From Limnoperna fortunei (Eukaryota > Mollusca > Bivalvia > Mytilida > Modiolidae), in the NCBI GenBank assembly GCA_944474755.1, contig OX104116.1, forward strand, positions 8,187,547 to 8,251,546: a stretch of DNA of 64,000 nt. Direction: 5' to 3'. The translations under genes and the position numbers were made by a program. Of this stretch, positions 12,147 to 24,200 are shown one piece after another (position 1 is the stretch's first letter; the number at the start of each line of letters is the position of its first letter). Below the pieces are notes generated by a model, which was not told where the DNA came from, searched no databases, and saw nothing but the letters and a program-made list of their open reading frames with translations.

Positions 12147-12211
12147 TTCCACATATAGTGCATGATGTACAAAATGTCCTGTCATATAGTGCATGATGTA
12201 CAAAATGTCCT
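12147..12211. repeat. 32-bp direct duplication
   Basis: The segment 'catatagtgcatgatgtac' plus 'aaaatgtcctgt' occurs twice head to tail. Confidence 0.7.
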
Positions 12212-12542
12212 GTTTAAAGTAAACATACAACATGTCTTTGACAAAAATATATAAGATAAAAAATAGTTACAAGTAGATACAAATTGGTTTTCAGAAATTC
12301 AGTGTAAAAAATATACAAAGTATATTCAAAATATACACACAAACAGATCACATTAAAGCTTAACAAAACACTGAGAAAAATAAACAAGACAGACACAAAA
12401 GTAAGTCTTCACTTGTTACACAGATCTTTGAAAATAAAATTGTAATTCATTCACGCTGTGAACAAGTAACAAACCAACTGGTATTACACTGGTATTTTAT
12501 GTTAATGAAATAGGAAGATTCATAGATGACAGTCGTTTTAAG

Positions 12543-12624
12543 AATTGAATGCATTCTTTTGAAGTTTCATTGACGCATTATTGCTTTCATAGATCAATGA
12601 AACTTCAAAATAATGCATGCAATT
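12543..12624. repeat. 31-bp inverted repeat (fold-back)
   Basis: Arms 12543-12573 and 12594-12624 are complementary at 29 of 31 positions around a 20-base loop. The core word is TTTTGAAGTTTCATTGA. It is probably a small fold-back element; no target-site duplication was identified. Confidence 0.75.
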
Positions 12625-12787
12625 ATTATATTTACATTTTATTTCATAAAATTAAAAATGTCATCTGTAACAGTTTGAACCAATAGAATTCCAGGATATC
12701 AATGAAGTAAAACGTAATGTAAATATGTATCTGCATTTGCAAATCATACTCTCTTCATGTTATTATTTTGTTACTACAATCTACCAA

Positions 12788-12910
12788 GGTGTATGTAGAT
12801 AAACAATGACTGTAAGTTCAGTAAGGGTGTATGTAGATAAACAATGACTGTAAGTTCAGTAAGGGTGTATGTAGATAAACAATGACTTTAAGTTCAGTAA
12901 GGGTGTATGA
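12788..12910. repeat. 38-bp minisatellite, 3 copies
   Basis: Three near-identical copies starting ggtgtatgtagataaac, with a partial fourth. The sequence is non-coding. Confidence 0.8.
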
Positions 12911-12957
12911 TGTGTCTACTCAAAGTCTGTTATTGTTTGGAATAATCATCAAATATG

Positions 12958-13050
12958 TTTGTTCATTTAAATTGTGTTTTATGCCACTTCCAGCAACTTT
13001 AGCTATATCAGGGGGGGGGTCCAGTTTTTATTAGAGGAGGAAGCCAATGA
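12958..13050 (-). mobile_element. SINE 3'-end fragment (minus orientation)
   Basis: On the minus strand this reads an AATAAAAACTGGA block, then ATATAGCTAAAGTTGCTGGA and GTGGCATAAAACAC. It is the tail half of the tRNA-derived SINE seen complete at 26231-26495, truncated on its head side and interrupted by a G-run. Confidence 0.6.
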
Positions 13051-13691
13051 GAATCATCTTAAATTTCTCTGTAAGAGACAACCATAAATGTAAAATAAAT
13101 AAAGTTTCATTAAATTCTCTAGAAGGATATTGGTTGTTGGATACCCTTATGTTTGCATCAAAACTTCAATTTAAACAGAATCCATAATACCTTCAAGGGA
13201 AAAATGTAAAATAAAACCTGGAATTAATTATAGATAAAAAATGTAAATCATGGAACTGATAATTCTATAATAAGATTCAATATCAAAAATACAATAATTT
13301 TTAAGAATCAACGTTCCACACTACATTTAATATAAGACATCAATGTAGGATAAGTCAAATGGAAACAGAAAATAGATAAAACTTTAATGACCATCTAAAA
13401 AAAAATGTGTGAAGTTCAGAGTTCTTACAATTACTAAAAACATTGTTTACCCAAACTGTTTAAGTTTGACAAACATTAGTGCCTGGATGTTCCATACACA
13501 CTTTGGACTTTCATCTGATGAGCGAGCAAATTGTCTGAATACCCTGTCAATTTAAGACCATGATGGAAGTTATGAAAAACAACAACAAACCTTGTACGAC
13601 TTGTGGCACATGTTTGTAAAAATCTTATATAGAACAAATTCTTATTTGTAAGTTATTATTAAGCCCTATAACAATATGAGTACACTTCAGA

Positions 13692-13857
13692 TCACAGATT
13701 CCTAATTTTTGCTTTGATGTCTGCTACAGTATCTTTCCCTCGGATCATATCTGAAGCTTTTTCTCCAATCATGATCGCTGGAGCGTTTGTATTTCCTGAA
13801 GGTAAGTTTCTCATGACAGAAGCATCTACTACTCGTAAACCGGAGATTCCTTTTACT
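13692..13857 (-). CDS. GMC gene, coding exon 11 (C terminus)
   Basis: Residues 551-605 and stop: [20 protein letters not shown], then [25 protein letters not shown] holds the second active-site Asn. The acceptor is cttgcag. No convincing AATAAA was located on the minus strand just below 13692. Confidence 0.92.
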
Positions 13858-15261
13858 CTGCAAGTTAATGTAGAAATCAGGTTAAAATACCAAACAGATA
13901 AAATCTGCATAATATGGAACAACCCAGGTTACACGGTATAACCTAACATAGGTCACATGACATATTCATATCATGAATAAAGTAAACCCATTATAAATAA
14001 TCTGGTTTGAAAATCATAAGGAAATTTGAAAGTTTGTAAACTGGTTATAATCACATAAACTGTTAAACAAGTGTGGACACAGAAAAACGTCTCGCCTGCA
14101 TTCCGCATCAGTAACAAAAAAAAATTTCGTCATAAGCATTACGTAAATAGCATTAAATATCAGCAGCGACCTGTATACGAAATATTGTCACCATACCATG
14201 CATAGTTACAGGGGAACAGCCGTAACCCAAAAACCTTAACGTAGTCGCTGGACCGTGAAATTGAGGTCAAGGTCAGGTGGAACCTACCAGAGAGTCATGT
14301 ACTATTCATCAGCAACCTATATACTAAATATTGTCATCCTACCATTCGTAGTTACAGAGGAACTATCGTAACCCAAAAACTTTAACGTAGTCGCTGGACC
14401 GTGAAACTGAGGTCAAGGTCAGGTGACACCTACCAGACAGTCATGTACTAGTCTTCAGCAACCTATACACCAAATATTGTCATCCTACCATGCGTAGTTA
14501 CAGAGGAACTTTCGTAACCCAAAAACTTTAACGTAGTCACTGGACCGTGAAATTGAGGTCAAGGTCAGGTGACACCTACCAGACAGTCAAGTACTAGTCA
14601 TCAGCAACCTATATACCAAATATTGTCATCCTACCATGCGTGGTTACAGAGGAACTGTCATAACCCAAAAACTTTAATGTAGTCACTGGACCGTGAAATT
14701 GAGGTCAAGGTCAGGTGACACCTACCAGACGGTCATGTACTAGTCATCAGCAACCTATACACCAAATATTGTCATCCTACCATGCGTAGTTACAGAGGAA
14801 CTGTCGTAACCCAAAAACTTTAACGTAGTCGCTGGACCGTGAAATTGAGGTCAAGGTCAGGTGACACCTACCAGACAGTCATGTACTAGTCATCAGCAAC
14901 CTATACACCAAATATTGTCATCCTACCATGTATAGTTACAGAGGAACTGTCGTAACCCAAAAACTTTAACGTAGTCGCTGGACCGTGAAATTGAGGTCAA
15001 GGTCAGGTGACACCTACCAGACAGTCATGTACTAGTCATCAGCAACCTATACACCAAATATTGTCATCCTACCATGCGTAGTTACAGAGGAACTGTCGTA
15101 ACCCAAAAACTTTAACGTAGTCACTGGACCGTGAAATTGAGGTCAAGGTCAGGTGACAGGTGACTGACTGGCAAGTACTCATCATAAGCTACCTCTGGAC
15201 CAAATTTGATGAACCTAGGGCTTGGGCTTACAAATATATGAAGCAAGATGTCAAGTGTTTA

Positions 15262-15297
<36 letters not shown>

Positions 15298-18200
15298 ATT
15301 CCCATACATATGTCTCGCCTCCAGCGACTTTCGTCGCAGGCGAGACAAAAACTTGAGGTATTAATTAAATATCAAGGGCTTTGAATACCTTCACTTAACT
15401 CTTCAGTAATTTAAGTAAATCCCACTTCCTCTTTGAACTCATAACACACTCTCAGAAAAATATCGCCCTTCCTTACTGCAAAACTTTTGTCTTTTGTAAT
15501 TAGTATAAATTTTTGATAAATTACTGAATGAAGACATGGTAAAAATTTGACATTGACCCTTAGCTATCTTACCTTAACTGAGGATCCACAACTGCAGTCG
15601 GATCAGTTTCAGCACCCATCCTGCATGTGGAGGTAGGGTGGTAGACAGTCGCAGCAAAGTGACGTAGCTGACATTCCCAGAATGCATCAGTGTCCGGCTG
15701 TATACTGGTACAGGTGGGTACAATGTCATCATAGCTAACTAAAACTGCCCCTATTTTTTGTAGTGCCTTAGTTTTTATAAGTTTCTGAGAAAGTCTTATT
15801 GCTGCAATAAAATACATAATGATTTAAATAAAGATCTATTTATACAGTTCAGGTCTTACAAAACTAAACGTCTCTTCATAGGTGGATTCAAACTGATGAT
15901 ATAGGTGTCATATCCCTGCCTTATCACAATATGTATCGCCATATATTGTAAGGATCTTACAAGAAGTGTCCTCCATTTTGAGTTGCTATGGTACTTTTGG
16001 AAGAGTGATATTACCCATATTGCCGTACTATTCCGGGGGGACCCCTATTCCGGGATCCAGAACATTAGCCGTGCAATTTTGCTTGCATTAAAGTTATAAT
16101 AATTGACATTTAAACACATTAAAAAAGAAAACAAAGGTAATTTAGGTTTAATGTTTTTTAGAATTTGACTACAATTTATCAATACCGTATCATGTACAGC
16201 GTATCACCAATGACCCGCAATACACATGTATACAGGCAATACACAGGTATACAGGTAATACAGGTATACAGGTAATACCGCCATTCACTAGTAGATACTG
16301 TGTTTTCTGCAACTATTTTTTAAGCAAATAGCTTTTACCTAAAACACATAAGCAAGCAAGGAACCTAGCTTCCAAAATCTGGAACAAACGACAGAAACTA
16401 AGTGTGATTTTAATTTGCACCCATTTTCTTTACCAGTGAAATTACATATCACTAAAACTTTTAAATAAAATCTTATATTTTTTTTTAAACATGAACTCCA
16501 GAACAGACTATTTCCAATAATCATAGTTTTGAAAAAACTTAAAAACAATGGAATTTTGTGCTCTGATTAGTAATGACAAATCAGATAAGGGTGTGTCAGT
16601 GACTTACACTGTGTATGTTAAAGTGACTTTGTTGTTTAGTACTAGTTTTTCAGGTACCATGTAAATAATGATAGTCAGACTTGTATAGCTAGTTATATAC
16701 ATATACAAGGAAAAGTAGATGATCTCTTTGTTACCCATTGTGTAACTGAATGAAATGAGACTGGTGTTTTTCTGTTACCTACCATGTATCAATGTATTAA
16801 TGTCTTCTTTCTCTTCCAAATAATGTGGGTCTATAGCTGGATGATCAAATGGGTCCGTACTTTTGAGGCGCACTGTTCCACGACTCTTAGGATGAAGCAG
16901 TATTGGCAGAATATACAATGTGACTTCTGCAGCTGTCTTCAACGTCTGTTCCAGTGCCTATAAAAGTAATGACGTATATTTAGTACGAGTTCTTGTATTG
17001 AGTTCAATTATGCCACATTTAATACTAGAACATAAACTAATGTCATTTTTGTTAATGCATTCATATTGGATATTTTAGCATTATTACCCCGATTCATAAT
17101 ATATTTTGTTTCTACATTCAAACATAATATTGTCACCAATGAAGAAGATGAAGAAGATGGTCAATGCTGTGACAATAAGCTACCTAATCTTCGTCATGTA
17201 ACTTCTCACTGGTGAAAACCACAACAGTGAAGTCATGGTCATGTGACAAATGACTGACTGACATGAAACAAATTGATATACCATTAATTATTTTGTCTGT
17301 TTGTTTGAATAAATCTAACACCACTTTCAGCAATTTTTCAGCTATATCCTGGAGTCCAGTTTTTATCTTGTAATCAAATGTGTTATACTGGAGGAACAAC
17401 TGGTTTATGTTGAAAATGTTGTCTTTGTGTACGTAAATATCTTAATATACTGTAATTGTAATTCACAGCGTATATGGTTTATCAATGTTTTACAACGGGA
17501 TGGCCATTTATGCTCTTATTTTATGATGTGACATTAATGATCATCACGATTTCTTAAAAAGTTATTTGAAATATATTGTAACAAAGTTTAGTAATGATGC
17601 AGCTGTAAGTATGCTGAGGATTTAAAATCTGATTTTCATATAGGGAATCATGTGAATTAATATTATAAATAGAACACATGAAGCACCTACACCTTGTATG
17701 AAAAGAGTATAATCCAATGAAACTACAAAGAGTAACATTAAAGTCTGAAAACAAACATACAGTGTCATTTATGTTGTTGAAGTTGTACTTTTTCACCACT
17801 TCTTTCTCAAACTCAACACTAACAAAATGTAGTTGGATATCCGGATAACTGGATTTATCGGAATTTGGTAAATGTGCAAACAACGATGCTTCCAAAGATG
17901 TAGAAGTCAGATAGCCTGTTAAAATAGAATGGATATAAATATAAAGACATAGAGGCATTTTTATTTTATTGTAAGGTATTTAGTTGTCTTTTTGTGTCTG
18001 TGTGATTTCAGTTTCTTTTTATAATATGTATGTTACCTAAACATTGGTTTTATAACATTTCTTCTTCAATAGTGAGGAATTTTGGTTACCATAGAAACTC
18101 AGCAAGTAAGAAAATTCTTTTATAAAAAATACTAAGTACTAAATAAAGCATATTTTATGAAAAATACAATATGAAATAAAAATTGATACAAAATTGTCTT

Positions 18201-21200
18201 TTTATTTTGTACACTTAATGACCTTTCATGAATTACAAATTCCACAGTATTAACCTATTCAAATATGTGTTCATTTAACACAGAAAAAATAGCACCTGAC
18301 CAAAATTATTCATTAAAAATACCCTGTACACAGATAAAAATACCACCTTACCAAAATTTTTCATTAAAAATATCCTGTGTACAGAAAAATTAGCACCTGA
18401 CCAAAATAATCCATTAAAAATATCCTGTGTACCGAAAAAATAGCAATTGACCAAAATAATCCATTAAAATACCCTGTGCACAGAAAAAATAGCATTAACC
18501 AAAATAATCCATTAAAAATACCCTATGCACAGAAAAATTAGCACCTGACCATAATAATCCATTAAAAATACCATGTGTACAGAAAAAATAGCACCTGATC
18601 AAAATAATCCATTAAAAAACCCTGTGTACAGAAAAAATAGCACCTGACCAAAATAATTTAAAATACCCTGTGCACAAAAAAAAAAAACAAAAAAAAAACA
18701 AGTGATAAGGCCGCTTTCACAAAAATATTCAGTAAACAGGAAATAGATGATGACCAAGGAGCATAAAATCAATTTACACCGTATGGCACTATAGGATAAA
18801 GCAATATGCAAAATATCAGGCTTCTGCATGCTATAGTACTTAGAAAACTGCAACAGAAATTTTTGTTTCAGACGGACAGACTAACAGATAAGGGTAAAAC
18901 AGTATCTGCCTCTTGTTTGAAGCAGGGGTTTAATGATTTAATGCAAAATTTAACAAGAAAATAATATACTTAACTTTTCCTAATATTAAATATTCTAACA
19001 AAGATCTAATGCTTCTAGCTTTAGCTTGATTTATTCCATATGAAACATTGGCCTTGATGTTAAGTACACTCATCAAATGGTCCTGTAAATTAATACCAAC
19101 TGGTACGTCTGCTTGAACTGGAATCTGAAAACCACCCAGACTATTAAATGTCTTGCAACATTTCATCAAGTTGAAAAAAAAAATTAATATTTTTAATTGC
19201 CTGTAAAGAATATTATAATTTTGTAATTTTTCAAACACAGCAAGCAATTTATTTTAATTTTTATAAAGCCCAAAAGTGAATTCTATCTCATTTTAATTGT
19301 ACAGAATTATTTCCCTTGGTTCTCATTATGGCAGGTGGACTTGCATTTATTTGTTTTGACCAATAACAGTATATTTTTGTATTCAATGTTTATTGGCATA
19401 TCGTTTTTGTTGTTTAGTACGTAGTTATTTCCCTTGATAAGAGAAATTGACATGAATTAATTACTATACAGGGTGCATATAAAGAATGTTTATTGAGCAT
19501 TGTGGCACTTTTTAGACTGCTTCTTTGCTTTTCAATGTTTATATTTACTTCCTGTTGGTGTGAATAAATTCATTTCCACATGATTTCAGTTGAAATGCAC
19601 ACAAAATAGGAATGAAAGAAAATGGTTAGCAACAGAAAAGAAAAGCAACCAATAAATAGCTTCTACTGCTGATCAAATGACAAATCTTCAAACTCAATAT
19701 TCTTCTGATATTTAACTCATTGTACTTATGTAGTTATATTACTTTGAACTGTTCTAAATGTTCTTTGGGACCAATCCCAGAAAGCATCAGTAGTTGTGGA
19801 GAATTAACACTTCCTCCTGATAAAATGATCTCTTTATTGACCATGATTTTTCTTTTGACGCCATCTTTTATCATCTCTATTCCTACAGCTTTCTTATTTT
19901 CAATAATAATCTAAAAAATATGAATACATGTAAATGTTATTAACAAGAATGTGAAGTTGGAACTGAGTAGGAGGTGAATAACTCGAAATAAAAAGAAAAC
20001 TGCAAAGTTATAAAGAATTTTATCATACAAGTTTAAAGTTATGTACCATGAGAGGTATTTATTCAATCAAATACACAAAAACACACATTTTCAGAAAGGG
20101 GAGATTACTCTCTACATTGCAATACAATTTATTGTTACTTTAAGAAAAGATATCTCATGAGATTAGATAATGAAAATAGGCACAACAAAACTAAAGGCTC
20201 CCAGGAGCCTGCATGGCTCACCTGAATCTGAAACCAATTGAACTATGAATTCTTTTTATGCGGCTTTTCTTTACTGTAAGGAATTGTCCAACACATATGC
20301 ATCAATAATCATTTTGCAGATCTTGATGAGCTGAATAATTTTGTATGGAAAAGATTTTCTCTAGCTCTAATAGTTTTCAATCTACTGAGAAAAATGAAAA
20401 AAAGAGAGTCTTGTAGAGCTTTTGATGCTTAGGAGGGAGGTTCACTTCAATTTTTCTGTATCTTTTATACTTTTTTCAACTATCAGCACCCCCCCTCCCC
20501 ATTCTATTTTAAGCCAAGGTAGCCATGTTGGTGGTCAGCTGTCATGATTTGCACAATTTTGGTAGAGGACATTTTAAAGATGACATGTGTAATGTTTCAA
20601 AGAGAATAACTCCTAAATGGTTCATCAAACAATCTTGACCGTAAAGTCATTTTTGTGGCTCTCATAGAAGTGAACAATTAAACAATACTTACTTTTTCTC
20701 TAGTTCTAATAATTTTTAACATTTTTAGTAAAAAATGGCACAAAATCAATGATTAAGGGGCAATAACTCCTACAATGGGCTGTGATCTATAATCATTTTG
20801 CAGATCTTGATGAGCCACTCTCTATTTCTAAATCTTTCAAGGTTTTGAGGCAAAACTCATCATTTTTTATGATTAAAGGGCAATAACTCCTACAAGAAGT
20901 CATAATACAACTTTGAATCAATGGAGTGTAATGTAGAGCTTTTGTTGGTGAATAAGGAAAGTCTCTTTGGTTTTTTTGTATCAGTTATACTTATGAACTG
21001 TAAGGCAAAAACTATATTTTGACACCCCTAATCTATTTTAGCCATGGTGGCCAGGTTGGTTGGTCTGAAGCCATGATTTGTGCAAACTTGGTAGAGGACA
21101 TTTTACTGATGATGTATGCAAAGTTTACTTGCAATCCCTTCAGTGGCTTTGGATGGGAAGATTTTTAAAGAAAAGTTAACGAGGACGGATAACGATGGAG

Positions 21201-24200
21201 GCCAAGTGATATTGCAATTGTCATTTATATGTGGCTGCAATTTCAGACCTAAATTAAAATCATTGGGTCATTTTCTACCATTGTAAATCCATAATAATGC
21301 AGATTGTTTTTTTTACGTAATTGAAAACAACACACAAGTCAACACAAATAACAGAATGTCTCTAAAGAAATGAAATTTAACCACATATATTGTTGATCAG
21401 ATCAAAAGAAATTTTCAATAATTATCAGTTTTAATTAAACATGACAAAATAATTCTGATAGTAATGAGAGGATTATCAATTAATCTTAGTAATGCATGTA
21501 CCACGCTTGGATTATCAATTCGTTTGATTTAATTTCCAATTCAAATGGTAAAAGCCAAGCGGGTTTACGGTTTGACAGGTGTGTAAAATAAACAGACGTG
21601 AATTAAGTAACAATATAAATGAAATGGTTAGTTTTGACATATGATATTGAGAACAAAAGTAACTTAATTCGAGACAACAAATTAAAATAACACTAATTAA
21701 TTTTGTAAGGACTACAAAATTCCGTCGAGTTAAGCGAAATATCGAAACAACCGAGATCGATACATCTGAGGAAGGAATTCATTGTTGATATGGGACAAAT
21801 GCTGGGACTTCAAAATTATATCGACATAACCGAGGTATCAAGTCAACCAAGTTCGAGACAACGAGGTTCGACTGTAGTTAGGTTTTTAAAAGAAGAGTTA
21901 AATTTTTATCTCTTGGAAAATATAACTACTCTAAAAGTGCTAAAATTAAGATTTTTTTTCATTTTTATTATTTTGGTTATATACTCAACTCAATTGTATA
22001 AATTTGTTTTCAAATCATTAATGAATTAATATGGTAGTATGGGTACAAATGTATAAATCTTTTATTAATATTTTAAATTTTGTGGAATTAAAGAGTAAAT
22101 AGTTTTACCATAGCTAATATTTGTAGAAAAAATGGTGGTTGGTGAGACAGAGAGGTACCTATTTTTAGTCTGTTGAGATTTCCTCATCTCAAACTATCGA
22201 TAAGATAAGAATTTCACACTCCTTTTCCCATAAAAATGAAATTATTAAAAAAATATTTGCTTTTGTCTTTGTTTACTTTGCCTTGTTTGATATTAACAAG
22301 ACAACAACATATATGTGCTTCTAAGACCAAATCTATTGAATAATAGAGGTACACAATAAAACAAAGGCTGAATGTTATAATCTAATGTTAGTTTTGTGAT
22401 TTGATTAACGGCAGAGGTTAGTCCCATTACTCTTAATGTAGCAACTAAAAAAATTCTAACTTCTATCGTTTTATACAAAATTCACACATAATATTCATCT
22501 CTTTTAAGTTATAAAAGCTTCAGACATTGTAAAACTAATGGGAAACAATCTTTGAAAATGCACGTGGAAAATGCTATGTTGATCATTTTTTCTGCATTTG
22601 GATAATGTTACCTAATTTTAGTAAAATGGTGCTAATTTGCATTCTGTAACAACCATTCTGAAGTAAGAAAGCAGTTATTTAAATACGACACCTTCCCAAA
22701 ATGTGTCACGCAATTTTTAGGGTTCTAAATGTTTTTCATGTAGAAAACGTAATTAAACAGAGGCACAGATGTCAATTAATACATAATGCCCACCAGGTTA
22801 TCAAAAACAGTAATAATTATCATCACGTATCAATAATGATCAATTTTAAACATGAAACCAAACAAAAAATGGTGAAATTGTTGAAAGATATAAAAATTGA
22901 CCATGGCTGATGATATATGCAACTACTTTTGGACATCAAAGTGCCGGGAGTGATTCACTTCCACTCTGCTACATTAAGAGATAGGAATAATTTGTGCCCT
23001 CACAAAAAAAAGCCGCGTAACGATTTTTCGTTCTAGTCAAATCATTGTTGTTCTTGTTGAGAAGTAGATCTCCCACACTTCAGGTGAGTAATGGTTTACA
23101 AAAAATTATGTCATGACAATTGCTAAAGATACCATGTTGTGTAAAATCAGGTAACTGAAATTTGATTGTAGATTAAACAGTAGTTTTCACTACTTGGCAT
23201 TGTGGTGAAAAGATTATAAGCAACTCTGAAGGGTGCCAGCAGCCACATGCACACTTTTAACTGTGAGTACTTACCCAGTTTTAATAGGTTTTTTTTAAGC
23301 CCAGCATGGATAATTGTGGTACAGAAATGTACATGATTGTCTAGTTTTTTCATCTGATAACATTAAAAGTTGATATTCAACAAATTGGTTTAGATTTTCA
23401 AATAACAAGTTTTTTGTTTATAATGCAGACTGGTTCCTTACTTCTTTATAACTTGTAAATAATCAGTAACCAGTAGATTTTGTCTGCATAGCATAGAAGT
23501 AGCTGGTATGCACTTAAGAACAATTGTAAGCATTACATCACCTTTGTTACAAAAGATTTGATACTGATGTGGAGATTTTCTCTGTCCATAACAGGTCTAA
23601 GGTAGGCTTTAGCTGTACTCCACCTCTGGCCCTTCTTCACGGTAGACTGCATTTTACAGAACCCTTGTTAAAAGAAAATGATAGGAATAAAATTAGGGAA
23701 TAGTGATCTGATGGTTTATATGCTAAAGACAAACATCATGTACAGTACTATAAAAGGATAAAATAGTCATACTTATTTATTATGGATGTATTAAGACCAA
23801 TTTTCTAATAAACAATAAAAGTCAGAAGGACTTATATCGTATATCGTATGTTTGTGAGTGAATTTGTTTAAATATCCAAAATGTCTTTAAAACCATGTTT
23901 GATCTCTTTAACTTTTAACTTCCAAAACTGCATTTACGTAATTATCATACTTTTTATCAAAATTATGCATTTCTTTTGCACCATCTTGTTTATGAAAGTT
24001 ACATGTAGCTAAATTTACATAATGATCAATCCTACCAAATATTAATGCAACTAGTTTTAGAGGAGATGTGCCCACAAAGTCCTGTGGATGGATAGACAGA
24101 CAAAGAGCAAAACAATGTCCAATGTCCCTATAAAGCTTCGAGGGACAAAAAACATCATAACTATGTAAGGTCAATTATTAAACTAGAACTAAAAGTTTGC

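Larger units (their letters stand above)
14089..15346. mobile_element. non-autonomous element with seven 146-bp core repeats, GCC microsatellite and 3' hairpin (pearl / Helentron-like)
   Basis: It lies in the last intron of the GMC gene. The left end GTCTCGCCTGC (14089-14099) is the exact inverse of the right end (15336-15346). Between them the word gtagtc recurs at 14241, 14387, 14533, 14679, 14825, 14971 and 15117, a constant 146 bp, giving seven units. A GCC run at 15262-15296 and a hairpin at 15312-15346 follow. AAAAAC flanks both ends (14083-14088, 15347-15352) as a possible target duplication. Terminal repeats, a core of tandem units, a microsatellite and a 3' hairpin recall bivalve 'pearl' elements and Helentron-derived non-autonomous elements; the assignment is inference. 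Confidence 0.65.

Noticed and set aside
15160..15384. ORF with a poly-Arg tract
   Set aside because: Produced by the GCC microsatellite within a non-coding repeat element.
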